A stretch of DNA of 64,000 nucleotides from positions 9,590,830-9,654,829 of the forward strand of contig OX123191.2 in NCBI GenBank assembly GCA_944739405.2, written 5' to 3'. Source of the stretch: Euclidia mi. Taxonomy: Eukaryota; Arthropoda; Insecta; Lepidoptera; Erebidae. Shown piece by piece: positions 53,413-64,000 of this stretch (position 1 is its first letter; the number at the start of each line of letters is the position of its first letter). Made by a program: the position numbers and the translations under genes. Under the pieces are notes generated by a model. It was not told where the DNA came from, made no database searches, and saw only the letters and a list, made by a program, of their open reading frames with translations.

Positions 53413-54494
53413 GGAACTGATGTGGAAAATGGGTCGTTAAAAATTACTTTGAGGTTCCTAAAACCATTGTTCCTCAAAGTCAATCGTTTTAAAGATATGC
53501 GGTTCCAAAGTGGTAAAATGGGTGTGGGTGTTCCTCTAACTTTTATAGTAAGAAATTGACAAATCTAAAAAAAAATATTTGCTGTAGATCGTTATAAAAC
53601 CTTTTAACGAAAATTGGTGTTTAAATAAAGCACATCTTTGAAACCGCAAATATAGCTTTGTCGTTTAAACAAATACTATTAATAGTTCGTCAAAAATAAT
53701 GGCTTTGGTAGGTACCTCCACTATGAAAACCTTAATGAGCGAGTCTGTCTCGCAATAGCGAATAGCTCTTCTAATGTTTCATCCTAGGTGTTACCTATAG
53801 CCGTTTGCCAAGTAAGCTTTGGTGCATTAAGATTCCGCTTTAACAGGACTGGAACACCAACGTTCAGTCTCAAGTTGCGTGAAGGTACTCCTGATAATTG
53901 TAAGGAGTTCAGAAACTCTATAGGGTACGAAGTAACTTGGTCAGTATTCATGACATTATCTACGAAAAGGTGCTCAACAACATCACTTTGCATACAGTCA
54001 AATGTCAAAGCCATGGTCCGATATATCTCTATACTCACTTTCGCATTTATGAGTAGAGAATATTGGTTCAGCCGGTTTAGCGTGAAATCGGTACATACAT
54101 ACATACACATTTTCGCATTTACACCTAATATTAGTAGGGATTAGCCAAGGCGGTTACAATAATTATTAGTTTATATAAGTAATCAAAGGAAGTAATGACA
54201 GTGCTGCACCATATGACAATGTATAATGTGACAGTACTGGCAGATATACGATAGCACATGCGCACCACTCAATTATTACAGCGCATGCGTTCGTACTATC
54301 AATAGGTAGTAGTTTTGTCCCTACAAACTTCGACCCTCTCTAAAATCCCTCCCAGATTATTTTTTGCAATTAATTGTATCATATGTGTTTTTCCTGGTTC
54401 ATGAGGTACCTCTCCACTTATTTTCAGCCAAATCGGTTCAGCCGTTCTTGAGTTATAAATAGTGTAACTAACACGACTTTTTTATATAAATAGA
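53413..54494 (-). mobile_element. Non-autonomous Helitron with helicase fragment, copy 2
   Basis: On minus it starts TC (54494) at TCTATTTATATAAAAAAGTC after an A and proceeds GTGTTAGTTACACTATTTAT, GAACGGCTGAACCGATTTGG, matching 8544-9680. It ends around GGAACTG/CAGTTCC (53413), so it lacks the last 350 bp and CTTG end found in copy 1; truncated or a shorter subfamily. It lacks copy 1's palindrome. Confidence 0.75.
53784..54110 (-). pseudogene. Helitron helicase fragment, copy 2
   Basis: Same frame as 9059-9292: MALTFDCMQSDVV, NTDQVTSYPIEFLNSL, LRLNVGVPVLLKRNLNAPKL, then divergence at TWQTAIGNT where CNGKRL is expected, by a small indel. No helicase ATPase motifs. Confidence 0.7.
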
Positions 54495-55265
54495 TAAAGA
54501 TTTTTTTTTCTAGGACCATAATCAGAAGAAACAACGAAGGTTTTATTTTAGAAGCATACCTAGGCATTATTTATTTCAGTAGCTCGATGGAGGGGTTTAG
54601 AGGGTGTTCTTAGACCGGACCTTGTTCTGAATAACTGAATTAAAGTATGAAAGGAATGAAGCTGCAAGTTTTACTTGATACAGTTTTTTAGCCTTTACGG
54701 TTCTGATAAGCAAAACTTATAAAGCATGTTTATTCGAATTTGCCTCAGTTTAAACTCGTTTCTGTTACCAATAAAGTTGTCGTGTAATTACAAAACATTT
54801 ATAAGCCACACGAAGATCTCGACTCATGGCACGCACTGATAACATTTCGTAGTTATGAGCGTATTAAAATATTAGATAATTATTGTTCGCTTCGATGGTT
54901 AAGGAAAACATCACGTAAAAAGCATGAGAGAGTTCCCCATAACGTTTTGAAAAAAAATAGCTTGAGACACAGAGGTATCAACCAATAAATTCAAATTATA
55001 GAATAAAATATTACTACCAAAATTATAAATTATCATTGGGGTTAAATATAATGACCATCATCACATGCTTTAATACCCTTAGTTCTTTAACCAAAAGTAT
55101 ATACTTAACACCAGAAAAATAAAGTCTAAAATTACATTAGCACTAGCTATTTAAGTCACGATTGCGCTTCAAATTGTATTCGTGCCCTGCGAAGCAGGGC
55201 TCCTATTACGGCGGTCTTGGTTTATTAATGTAGGTGGTGTAACCAAATCCAATTTATGTGTTGGT
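54495..55265. other. Mostly unassigned; SINE A trace at 54820-54960
   Basis: 54820-54950 has ACTCATGGCACGCACTGAT, CGTAGTTATGAGCGTATT and TTATTGTTCGCTTCGATGG, a degenerate plus-strand SINE A body. Nothing else recognised. Confidence 0.5.
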
Positions 55266-55282
55266 ATTTCATGAAACTAACA

Positions 55283-55954
55283 CGAATAAGCAGAACCAAA
55301 ATGGAATATATGTTCTGTGACTTTGGCGGTCTCTCCAGTCCTATACCGGTTACACTCGGCGGTACACCTCTACCAGTATGCTCCGATTGCCGCTACCTAG
55401 GTTCACTCCTGCAAGATGACGGCGAAATTGATCGGGATGTTAGGCAAAGAATCAACGCAGGATGGATGAAATGGCGACAGGTCTCAGGCACAATATGCGA
55501 CCACAAAATGCCTGTGAAATTAAAGGGCCGTATGTATAAATCGGTTATAAGGCCTGTCGTACTGTATGGAGCTGAGTGTTGGGCTACAAAGAAGATGGAT
55601 GAGAAACGATTGCATGTGGCAGAGATGAGAATGTTACGATGGATGTGTGGAGTGACAAAAATGGACAGAATTAGGAATGATTACGTTAGAGGTAGTATGA
55701 AAGTGGCGCCCATAGCTGAAAAGGTGAAAGGGAGTCGATTGGCCTGGTATGGACATGTTATGCGGAGAGATGAGATGTATGTAGGTAAAAAAGTGATTGA
55801 TATGCATGTAGAAGGACGAAAAGGGAGAGGACGCCCAAGGAAGAGATGGATAGACTGTGTGAGGATGGATATGAAAGAGAAAGGGGTAAACGATCGGATG
55901 ACTGGTGACAGAGAAGTATGGAAGCGAAGGACATACTGCGCCGACCCCAAATAA
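55283..55954 (+). CDS. RTE reverse transcriptase C-terminal domain
   Basis: Open to TAA at 55954 from the truncation point: ISRTKMEYMFCDFGG, VCSDCRYLGSLLQDDGEIDRDV, INAGWMKWRQVSGTICDHKMPVKLKG, SVIRPVVLYGAECWATKKMDEKRL, AEMRMLRWMCGVTKMDRIRND, RLAWYGHVMRRDE, GRGRPRKRWIDCVRMDMKEKG and the end WKRRTYCADPK. It is the part downstream of the YADD palm. The domain's exact role in RTE elements is unsettled; without the palm and endonuclease it has no activity. The frame's nominal start (55256) lies in the flank and is not a real initiation site. Confidence 0.85.
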   Translation, partial: RISRTKMEYMFCDFGGLSSPIPVTLGGTPLPVCSDCRYLGSLLQDDGEIDRDVRQRINAGWMKWRQVSGTICDHKMPVKLKGRMYKSVIRPVVLYGAECWATKKMDEKRLHVAEMRMLRWMCGVTKMDRIRNDYVRGSMKVAPIAEKVKGSRLAWYGHVMRRDEMYVGKKVIDMHVEGRKGRGRPRKRWIDCVRMDMKEKGVNDRMTGDREVWKRRTYCADPK

Positions 55955-55980
55955 ATTTGGACCAGGGCAAGACAATGATG
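55283..55980 (+). mobile_element. RTE LINE, 5'-truncated, with 17-bp target duplications
   Basis: Bounded by identical copies of ATTTCATGAAACTAACA (55266-55282 and 55981-55997). The tail ends GACAATGATG, the usual RTE ATGATG end. Perfect duplications and an open frame mean a recent insertion. Confidence 0.95.
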
Positions 55981-56000
55981 ATTTCATGAAACTAACAAAA

Positions 56001-56185
56001 AACTTTGATTATAATTTTACATTAAAATGCTGGTTTAATTTTGGTGATCATTTACTACTTTTGGGTTAACAATGATTTATTTGGAGTCATTTTGCTTAAA
56101 TAGGATAGCGAAATGTTAAAACTTTGGTTATAATTTTACATTAAAATGCGGGTTTCATTTTGGTGATCATTTACTATTTTTATCT
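56001..56185 (+). repeat. Tandem duplication, ~119-bp period
   Basis: ACTTTGATTATAATTTTACA ... GGTGATCATTTACTA (from 56002) recurs from 56121 with a few changes (TGCTGGTTTAA versus TGCGGGTTTCA). The second unit is incomplete. Confidence 0.85.
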
Positions 56186-56939
56186 GTTATATGTTACTAT
56201 ATCTGGTAGTAAATTAAACATAAGCCATATACTGCCTAAAAGACAAATAAATGATATCGGTGCTCTGAAATGAATTGTAAAAAAATCACGTTTACTTTTA
56301 AGATTTCTTTACCTACTGGGTAACAGCTCTTTTAAAGTCACAGAAATCTGCGGCGTTAAAGAGTATTTCCAGTACATTAATTTTAGTCATTATACTGTAT
56401 TAGAGATAAGTCTTGTCAGCCTAAAATTACAACTAGAATTAACCATTGCGTTGTTTGCATTTTTAACAATTTAAGTTTATTCTCGCCAGTCTAAAAATCA
56501 AGTTAGATTTGAAAACTTCTAATGGATGCACGCAGGTAAAGGCAAAATTGTGGCCATTTAAAGTGGCTTCCTGATAGGAAAAAGTGATAACGACCGTGGG
56601 CTGGCAGGAGATATGAACTTGATACCTATTTAAAAGATTGACCTCAAATCCTAAGATAAAAAGGGAATTACTTTTTTGCTCACAATGGGCTATGGTGGTT
56701 GTTTCGCTTTTGTGAAGTTTGATCAAAGCTATGATATGAAAGCTGAAAATTTATGGAGATTTTTCAGTAATTTTTCTTTCGTTGACGAATTACCATTATT
56801 CGAGAACAATTTTATGGGATAATACATGTTTTCATACAAAGTTCAATAATTTTACTATTGAATTGTGTCACAGTACGGGTGAAGTGGCTTTAGGAGACAA
56901 ACACGTGTCAAGATAAAACATTAGAATACTGTATTAAAT
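56186..56939. other. Unassigned AT-rich sequence
   Basis: Only chance frames. Confidence 0.45.
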
Positions 56940-57060
56940 TGGTCAATATAACCATAGTGCCTCGGAGAGCTCGTTAAGCTGTCGGTCCCGTCTGTCATGA
57001 AGGTCTTTGTCAGTCGTTACAGTCGAGTCAGTACCCACAAATAAACTGATACTGGTCTAA
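56940..57060 (+). repeat. SINE family A, internal fragment
   Basis: GTGCCTCGGAGAGCTCGTTA, GCTGTCGGTCCCGTCTGTCA, CAGTCGTTACAGTCGAGTCA and ATAAACTGATACTGGTCTAA align with the family A body (compare 2930-3060 on minus). Head and tail missing. Confidence 0.7.
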
Positions 57061-57667
57061 GCCATGAATGACGCCTGTATAAATGCACACAGTGTAGCCA
57101 AAGAGCATCACTATGACTTCGTAACAACAGATATTGTGAAGCCAAGGAGTGTTCATATATTTACTTGATAGATAAGTACGTATCTGTAATAATGAAGCCA
57201 ATTCCTCAACTTGTGACAACCGTTACAAATTGTAAGTTGATATAAAAATAACTTTATTTCTATATCCTCTTCTCAACTTACTGCTGACCATTCCGACCGA
57301 CAAATCCCATCGGACCATAACAATTCGACATATAACAAAGCATTTTACTTTTAATTTTATTAACCTTCTTTAACACTCAAATAAAGAATAAACAGTCATG
57401 TCAATCGTTTATCTGTGAGTGTAAACTTTTGTCGAAAACCTTCAGTGTTAGAAAGAAGTGGAGCTAAGGGTTGGTAGAAAGTTTTGACAGTTAAAGTAGC
57501 CGTGGTTGGCAGGAGATAAGCCCGCTGGATGTGCCTTGCGCTTCGGATGTAAGATAGTGGTTGAAATATGAAAGGTCGAGCACTGTCACTGATGTCTGAC
57601 GACTGAAATAGCTCTGTTTATTTAGTGGGTAATTATTGTGTTTTAGGTTTTTGATATTTATAGACTA
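57061..57667. other. Unassigned sequence
   Basis: No supported feature. Confidence 0.45.
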
Positions 57668-57873
57668 CTAGAGGACGCCAGCAGCTACGCCTGCATTTTT
57701 TTTAATTTACCCGTTTTGGCCGATCCCGTGGGAATTTCGGGAAATCCCTTCTTAGTGCACCCCTACGGTCCCCAAGGAACATACATGCCAAATTTCAGCT
57801 TTCTGCGCCCAATAGTTTCGGCTGTAGCGTGTCTGTCAGTCAGTCAGTAACGCAAGGATTTTATATATTAAGA
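57668..57873 (-). mobile_element. 206-bp non-autonomous Helitron, copy 2
   Basis: On minus begins TCTTAATATATAAAATCC (57873) and ends GTCCTCTAG (57668). Flanked by A and T as expected. Same length as 41104-41309, with only a few differences (for example CCTACGG versus CCTAAGG and GCCAAATT versus GCAAAATT on plus). Confidence 0.9.
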
Positions 57874-59644
57874 TATTGAACTATGTAGCTATAGATATAT
57901 GTATCATGTGATGGGGTAATGATAAACGATTAATGATGTATTTTAATTTGATTCTCATATTGGTCAGGTGGTGAGAAAACCTAATGTCTAAGCCAAAGGT
58001 TGTAGTTATCCAATCAGCTATTGTTCACGCTTGCCATATCTTTGTTCTTGCCTTAAATATTTGTGGCGCTTTTTTAGTTATTAGAACTCAAAATTATGAA
58101 GTGTTAAAAGAGTTTCGATTTATGGAATAGCTGCTGTATCTGTTACTGAGGAGCTTTGACGTGCTTAGATCTTGCAACTTCACTATTTGTATAAACCTGA
58201 ATATAATCTATTCAGAATACCTTAGACTCTTATCTAGCCGAACATAGAGAATTTTATAGTAAGGAACTTAGGCTGAATAGTTATAATCTGATTTAATTTA
58301 GTAACTAGTTGACTTTGACGTGTTCCTAATATCGTTCATTAGCAAAATCATAACTTCAGATAGAACATATTCAACAACACAGAGTATAGTTTTCAAATTC
58401 CTGGAAGTTCCCAAATAAATCAAGATAACAAAGTTCTAGTCACTTCTAGTCAGTTTGCACCCACATCAGCAGTTACGCCTCCTTAATTATGTACTAACTC
58501 AACTTTACTTTAATCGCAAGATAAAACCTTTCATGTCCCGTGCCGTGACTTAGTTAAAAGGGCTGCCGATGAAATTTTGCACTGTTACCCCCAAATAGAT
58601 TTTTGCTACCCAAGTTTGTCTCTTGAGACTAAGGCTTTTATTAAATTATGGCTTGTTTAAATTGTCGTGGATCTCGGTGTTTGCAGGTCAAGGGCTGTGT
58701 ACCACTTTCGTGCTATGATCTATGTCTAGTTTTGGGAAAATTAATTTGAAATATTGGGTGTACCCTACGAGGTATAGATAAGAAGAGGTTAGTGTTGAAC
58801 GCCGATTAGGTATTCAACATATCGAGGGTTCACGGGCAAAATGTATTAAGCGACATTTTTAAACTTTACAGGAGAGCGTTTTAAAGTTTCAATTTTACGA
58901 AAAAAAATCGTTATATAAAAGTATAAGGTTATTAACGAAAAAGTGACCGAAGTTTATTTCCATGACAAAAGCTGCATAATTGAGTATAGTTTTCATTTCT
59001 TTTAAGCTACTATTAAAAGAAATAAAAGTCGCTTGATACAATATTACCCCAGTTTACTTTTATTTAGAAACAGGCTAAATGTTATAAGTGCCATTAACTT
59101 CACAATACAGGTATAGGAAAAACGATTTAAGCGACACTCTGGTATTATTTTGTGTAAGGCTAAATATATGAACAACCATTGGAATAGTAAAATAAAATCC
59201 GGCTAATCGGTTTAAGCAATTGAAATATCATAAAGTAGTTGCAGATTAAAATGATTTATGTAGCACTTTTCTCTAAAAGTAAATTGTTTGAAATAACAAT
59301 TAATTTGTATGTATAATTAGGATTGGCGGTTAGATCAACATTAATTTGGATTATTGTTTATTTCCTACGATTAAAAATCTAAAGGAATTTTAAAATAAAA
59401 CAAATACGTGTTTAAAATCAGACAAGTGATCATTTTTATTATAAAAGTGGCACAAGGATTCACATTTTTTGCTATTTGAAAAATAATCAGATAATAAGCT
59501 ATGTGATAACAACAAAAAAAGGCTTTTCTAAAAATAATAATAAAAATTAGGTAACAAAAAAATCAATTCTAATAAATTGAGAAAAACTAAATAACATCAT
59601 TATCACACACATACAACTTTTGATTTTCCTCTCTTCATTAAAAA
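57874..59644. other. Unassigned AT-rich sequence
   Basis: No gene, RNA gene or repeat family recognised in 1.8 kb. Confidence 0.5.
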
Positions 59645-60850
59645 TAATCAGGTAATACGGAAAATTTCGGGAATCAAGGAAGTGACACAACATCAACTAT
59701 TTAAAAATGTATTTATTGCTTTTCGAAGTATTCTCCGCGAAATTTGACACATTTTTCCATACGATGGAACCAATCATGGAAGCAACCATGCCATTCGGAA
59801 GTTGGGATCTGCAAAATGGCCGTTTTGTAGGCGTCTACAGCTTCTTCAGGTGATGAAAATCTCTGCCCACGCAATTTATTCTTTATTTTAGGGAAAGTAT
59901 AGAAATCATTAGGGCTTAAGTCGGGGTTGTACGGCGGATGGTCTAATAATTCTATGTTTTCTTGCTCTAAAACCTGTTTTGTTCTGTGCTCGGTGTGAGA
60001 ACTCGCATCGTGATGGAGGATGATGCGGCGGTTGCGGTTCTCTTTACGGAGTTCAGAAACGACCTGTGGCAAACAAATGCTTGCATACCATTCTGCATTA
60101 ACCGTTCTTTGTTCCACAAGAATAGTCGTAACATGGCCGGTTTTGTAGACAAACGTGGCCACAATTTTTTTTGCAACACTCCGTGAACGAAAAAATTTTG
60201 TTGGCTTTAACTCATTTTCGAACACCCAAACTCGTGACTGGTTTTTTGTTTCGGGTTCGTACGCGTATATCCAGGATTCGTCACCTGATACAATGTTGTA
60301 TACAGCATTTGAGGATCCTGCGTGGAATCTTTCGAGAGTTCTGACGCACCAAATAACGCGAGCCGCTTTTTGCTCTTCACAGAGCAACTTTTTTAGACCT
60401 AATTGTTCATGCAAGATTATTTGTATTTGACTCATGCCAATGTCTAAAGTTGCCTGAATTTCACGGTATGTCACATGTCGATCTTCCTTAATTAGCTTAC
60501 GCACAGCATCAACGTTTTCTTGGGTGACTGCAGTTTTTGGACGACCTTGACACGTCAACGTTTAAATTCAGCAAACCAGCGATAAATTGTGGTTTTGGAT
60601 GGGGCTTCATCACCAAACACAAAAATCATCCAGTCAACACACTGTTTCTGTGTTAAACCACTTCGATAGTCATAATAAATCATCGCTCTTGAATTTTCTC
60701 GAGTCAATTCCATTTTCTCAATTACTAAACAAGTTTGACAAAACCTTCTGACAAGACCAAGACAAGACCGAAAATGATCAATTAAAATGATTTTAATATG
60801 ACAGGAACAGTGGAAATATTCCATTCCCGATACTTTTAGTGCAGCCTATG
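59645..60850 (-). mobile_element. mariner element, copy 2
   Basis: The 5' side on minus reads AGGCTGCACTAAAAGTATCG, GGAATGGAATATTTCCACTG (60848-60810), a mariner-like left end. The far end near 59650-59690 keeps only a partial complement (TTGATTCCCGAAATTTTCCG), so terminal repeats are eroded. Contains the transposase at 59713-60713. Confidence 0.7.
59713..60713 (-). pseudogene. mariner transposase with DD33D spacing
   Basis: N-terminus MELTRENSRAMIYYDYRSGL, QCVDWMIFVFGDEAPSKTTI, YRWFAEFKR, then a stop (about 60556) with roughly 10 residues lost before GRPKTAVTQENV. The rest is open for 281 codons (59713-60558): HVTYREIQATL, SGDESWIYAYEP (Asp 93 of this frame), VWVFENELKPTKFFRSRS (WVPHEL-like), ILHHDASSHTEHRTK (Asp 184), HPPYNPDLSPNDFYTFPK (Asp 218), ending RGEYFEKQ. 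Classic mariners have 34 residues between the last two Asp; here there are 33, because the Asn of HHDNASSH is deleted. That and the N-terminal gap probably inactivate it. Otherwise it is the better preserved of the two mariners. Confidence 0.85.
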
Positions 60851-61036
60851 TATTAAAAAAGGTTTTTCCCATCATGACCTTATTTTCCTTACTTACCACT
60901 TAAAACCTCCTAAATCCCCTCCTTAAGTCTGGTACATGCGTTGTTTTGGTCGCATGGATGTTAACAAACTCGTTCAGGATGCTTCTATGATAAATTGGGA
61001 CAACATGTTTTCTGCCTCCACTGTTGACGAAAAAGT

Positions 61037-62233
61037 TCAAATTCAAATTCAAATTCAAATTCTTTATTTGCTTAAACATAGGTGCACAATGATGTCAGTG
61101 TTTTGCAATTAATAGTATCTCTATATTTCACCTTGCGGCATGCAAAAATAATGTCAGAAAAAGCAGTATTATCAAGTCAATTATACTAAACAATAAAACA
61201 TTTTATAAAATAAAAACAATAAAATTACAATTTTCATTCAATAAATTTCAAATACACATAATTATCATGTCCTGCAATACATATTAATTACATAAATTTA
61301 AGTTGAATCATAGTGAATGTCAATATTTTATTTTCAAAACCCATCCTCTAGGAATTCCCTAACAGAATAGTAGGTCTTATTAATAAGCAATTCCTTCAAT
61401 TTAGCTTTGAATACATTTATATCAGCAATTTCAAACAATGAATCAGGTAAATGATTATATACTCTTGGGATCATGCAAAACACACTGTTATTTAGAAGCC
61501 CGGTACGGTTTGATATGCAACTTATTTTGTGCGGATGCCTCTTGCTTTTTAGTTTAACAAACAAGTTATCATTACTTCTTACGAACATAACCAAATCAAA
61601 TATATATATACATGGCATAGTCAACAATTTCATTTTCTGGAAAATCTGTCTACAGCTCTCAGTTTGTCTCATTCTAAATATAGCTCTGACGCATCTCTTT
61701 TACGCTCTAAAAACCATTTCTCTACCTGAGGAGTTACCCCAAAACATAGCACCATACATCAACAAAGGAGTAACATAACCATGGTACGCTGTTATCACTG
61801 CAGGAGTGTTAACAGTTTTCGACAACATGTAAATGGCATATGAATATTGATTCAGTTTATTACATAACGTCTCTATGTGCGACTTTCAATTTAGGTGAGA
61901 ATCAATGTTAACGCCCAAGAACCTGGTTACATCTAAATGTTCAATTTTAGTATTTGAATACTCTATATGCATATCTCTTAGCGCATCAAGTTTGCTTTTG
62001 AACGTCATTAATTTTGTGTTAGTTAAATTTATTTTTAAGTTATTTAAAGTCAGCCAATCAATAACTTTCTCTAAGGTATTATTTATATCTGATTCTATTT
62101 GTACTTTATCCTTTCCTGTAAATATTATCTTACTATCGTCAGCAAACAGAACAGTATTATTGTGTGTTATTCTTGGGAGATCATTTATATATATAATAAA
62201 CAATAATGGCCCCAGTACACTGCCTTGTATTTC
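61037..62233 (-). mobile_element. CR1-like LINE, 5'-truncated, inserted antisense
   Basis: On minus it starts at IQGSVLGPLLFIIYINDL (62231), has FADDS, a 3' untranslated region (61060-61333) and a (GAATTT)n tail (61038-61062). The host ORF closes over it on both sides; the target duplication is too short or degraded to identify. Confidence 0.85.
61334..62231 (-). pseudogene. CR1-like reverse transcriptase, C-terminal half
   Basis: Block GSVLGPLLFIIYINDL, catalytic VLFADDSKIIF (62160-62130), VIDWLTLNNLKINLTNTKLMTF, VTRFLGVNIDSHLN, a stop at 61886, then YHGYVTPLLMYGAMFWGNS, A*KRCVRAIFRMRQTESC, KMKLLTMPCIYIFDLVMFV, HDLRSR-like YNHLPDSLFEIADINVFKAKLKELLINKTYYSVREFL to 61334. Two nonsense changes are visible; the rest is readable. 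Very similar in layout to 2078-3285. Confidence 0.8.
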
Positions 62234-62931
62234 TTTTTAATAGCTCGATTTGTCGTTTATACGATGTTCATGCCCCGGTGAGGCAGGTCAAACTGAGGCA
62301 TCCTCCAGCACCCTGGCTTACGGCGGGTGTCCGTATGGCAATGCGCCGTAAGGATCGGGCGTTTAGGAAATATAAAAGGTGCGAGGAAAACTGGGCGGTA
62401 TTCAAATCTGCAAGGAATCGGTGTAATCAAATGGTGCGAAATGCCAAACGCCGACACATTCTCAACAATAGCACTTCTTCATCGCCTGCCAAGATCTGGA
62501 AGTTCCTTGGAACTCTTGGTATTAGCAAGCGTCATCGGTGTGACTTCCATCTGACACTTGGTTTGGATGATATAAACCAAAATTTTACCACTCCCACTCC
62601 ATTGGATCACCAGACCAAGTATCTGGCAGTCAACTATTTAAATAACTTACCCTACCTAGACATTGAATCTTTCCAATTTTCTCCAAAGTCTTCGGATGAT
62701 ATCAAACAGATAATCCTTTCATTTAAATCTAATGCCGTGGGACATGACAACATCAGCCGCCGTATGGTTATGACCATCTTGGACCAACTACTTCCGGTGA
62801 TCTCTCATGTCATTAACTTTTCTCTTGAGTCTGGTTCCTTGCCGTCCTTTTGGTACAAGGCCCACGTTATCCTGCTAGCCAAGACCTCCAATCCTTCTCT
62901 TCCCAACCAGTTTCGACCCATATCCATTGTT

Positions 62932-64000
62932 TGAAATAGAATTAGTTTTTATTATAAGTCAAATCGATTATATCGATTAAGTAACATTTTGTTTAGTCTA
63001 TTAAAAATTTCTGACAATGGTCACACTGAACTGTCAACTTCCGTTCCCGCCTTGAAAAATTAACACGCCGGTTTTGGGGCTCTCGCGAGATTATAATTGA
63101 TATAAATTGATATACATTGATCGCCTTTTGAATTAACGCGAATTGAAATAACTTGTAAATACTAACAATTGCCGCTTTTGACTTCCGGCAAAGTTTGTGA
63201 TAAATTAATGAACATTTGTGAAATATTGAACTTTGTAAAACAAGTGTGTGAATTCCTGGTTGGTGCCTGGAGTATGACTACGCTGAACTGGATACTGGTA
63301 TCTATTCGATTTTCTTGTTATTTTGGCCAAAATTATGAGTTAATCCTATAGGTCCACTTCAAGAACAGCATCAGTACGAGTTGGTAAGACATTTATTAAT
63401 ATTAGGATTATAGTTCATCGCTGTGCTACCACAGTGAAAGTGTTTAGATAAATTGTCCATCGTGGTCAGGTGGATGTATTACAGCTTCCACTGCAACTCT
63501 GTTCTCAAAAGTTTCCCACCTGGCTGCGGTAACTCTAGACATAATTTTTGGTGCAGAGCTATAGTTGAAATTAAGCCGCTGTTGCATTACTGAGTACAAA
63601 CCTCTGATTGGTATAAGCTTGTATCTTATCACCTAGTAGACAGTATTGTAGTGTTTGTCAGGTCAGTTATTGCCTAAAATACATATTATTTATTTGTATA
63701 AGTTGACCTACATAAATTGAAGCACATTGTCATACATAACCTCAATCAGTAATTGTTGATTTGTATTGTTGAATTCTAGCATAGATTTGTTGCTGTTACT
63801 ATTAATAAGTCACTTTGATTGGATACATACCAGTTATATGTATCAATTGATTTAGTTTATTGCATATATTGATATTTTAAGTTTGAACCTTACATTGCTA
63901 AACCTTGTTATAATATATAGATAATATTGCTAGGTAACACATATTCTGTGCTTACTTACTATTGTATATCTCAAATACCACACAGCCAGTCTGTCTGTTG
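62932..64000. other. Unassigned sequence to the window end
   Basis: No supported gene, RNA or repeat. A few 60-codon frames have no recognisable features. Confidence 0.5.

Larger units (their letters stand above)
60864..62931 (+). pseudogene. Jockey-like LINE ORF2 fragment split by an antisense LINE
   Basis: Left part 60864-61034: HHDLIFLTYHLKPPKSPP (end of the endonuclease), RCFGRMDVNKLVQDASMINWDNMFSASTVDEKV. The right part resumes at about 62234: LFNSSICRLYDVHAPVRQVKLRHPPAPWLT, KDRAFRKYKR, FKSARNRCNQMVRNAKRRHI, KIWKFLGTLGIS, FSPKSSDDIKQIILSFKSNAVGHDNIS, NFSLESGSLPSFWYKAHVILLAK, ending at QFRPISI, just where the RT fingers begin. The continuity across 61035-62233 shows a single ORF interrupted later. 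No YADD region remains. Confidence 0.8.

Noticed and set aside
55634..55987. Three minus-strand ORFs opposite the RTE C-terminus
   Set aside because: Shadows; the plus frame has the RTE C-terminal motifs and ends next to the retroposon tail.

Overview
This window looks like repeat-dense DNA from a moth or butterfly (Lepidoptera). I found no host gene I can defend. Almost everything recognisable is a transposable element, mostly dead copies: AT-rich sequence, many non-LTR retrotransposons, tRNA-headed SINEs with (GAT)n tails, short Helitrons ending in CTAG/CTTG, mariner, piggyBac-like and Mutator-like (MULE) DNA transposons, and MITEs. The lepidopteran call rests on these familiar families and was not checked by a search.

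Layout. 0-8.2 kb: SINEs, a LINE 3' fragment split by a SINE, a CR1-like LINE with an uninterrupted 673-residue reverse-transcriptase frame (minus strand, 3759-5780), more SINEs and another LINE 3' end. 8.5-10.5 kb: a 1.47-kb Helitron carrying a piece of its helicase, then an LTR-like block with a possible primer-binding site. 10.8-16.3 kb: one copy of a composite repeat, called R here, split by a nearly full-length two-ORF LINE of about 4.6 kb. 17-23 kb: SINEs, including one split by a 1.3-kb inverted-repeat element that itself contains a 782-bp piggyBac-type MITE, and a MITE with a (CAGA)n tract. 24-33 kb: a GC-rich repeat, two doubtful ORFs, several inverted-repeat elements, and a 2.27-kb element with about 94-bp inverted ends.

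33.9-36.4 kb: an RTE LINE. 37.6-45.5 kb: two MULE copies arranged head to head, copy A on minus and copy B on plus, with a second R copy and a 206-bp Helitron between them. Comparing the copies gives a gene model of a short first exon, a GT-AG intron of about 0.9 kb and a long second exon with a FLYWCH-type zinc finger and a MULE transposase domain. Each copy is broken by its own SINE. A 37-codon antisense ORF inside the intron, intact in both copies, has a PCNA-box-like motif.

45.6-64 kb: a second GC-rich repeat copy, an RTE-like LINE (minus), a piggyBac-like deletion derivative that keeps the transposase N-terminus, two dead mariners, a second helicase-bearing Helitron (minus), a young 5'-truncated RTE insertion with perfect 17-bp target duplications, a second 206-bp Helitron, and a Jockey-like LINE split by an antisense CR1-like LINE.

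These elements are linked by nesting and shared ancestry, not by a pathway. Several repeats act as each other's empty sites, so insertion order can be read from the window. A recurring oddity is perfect hairpins with 21-32-bp arms and 4-10-nt loops; in two cases a sister copy in the same window lacks the hairpin.
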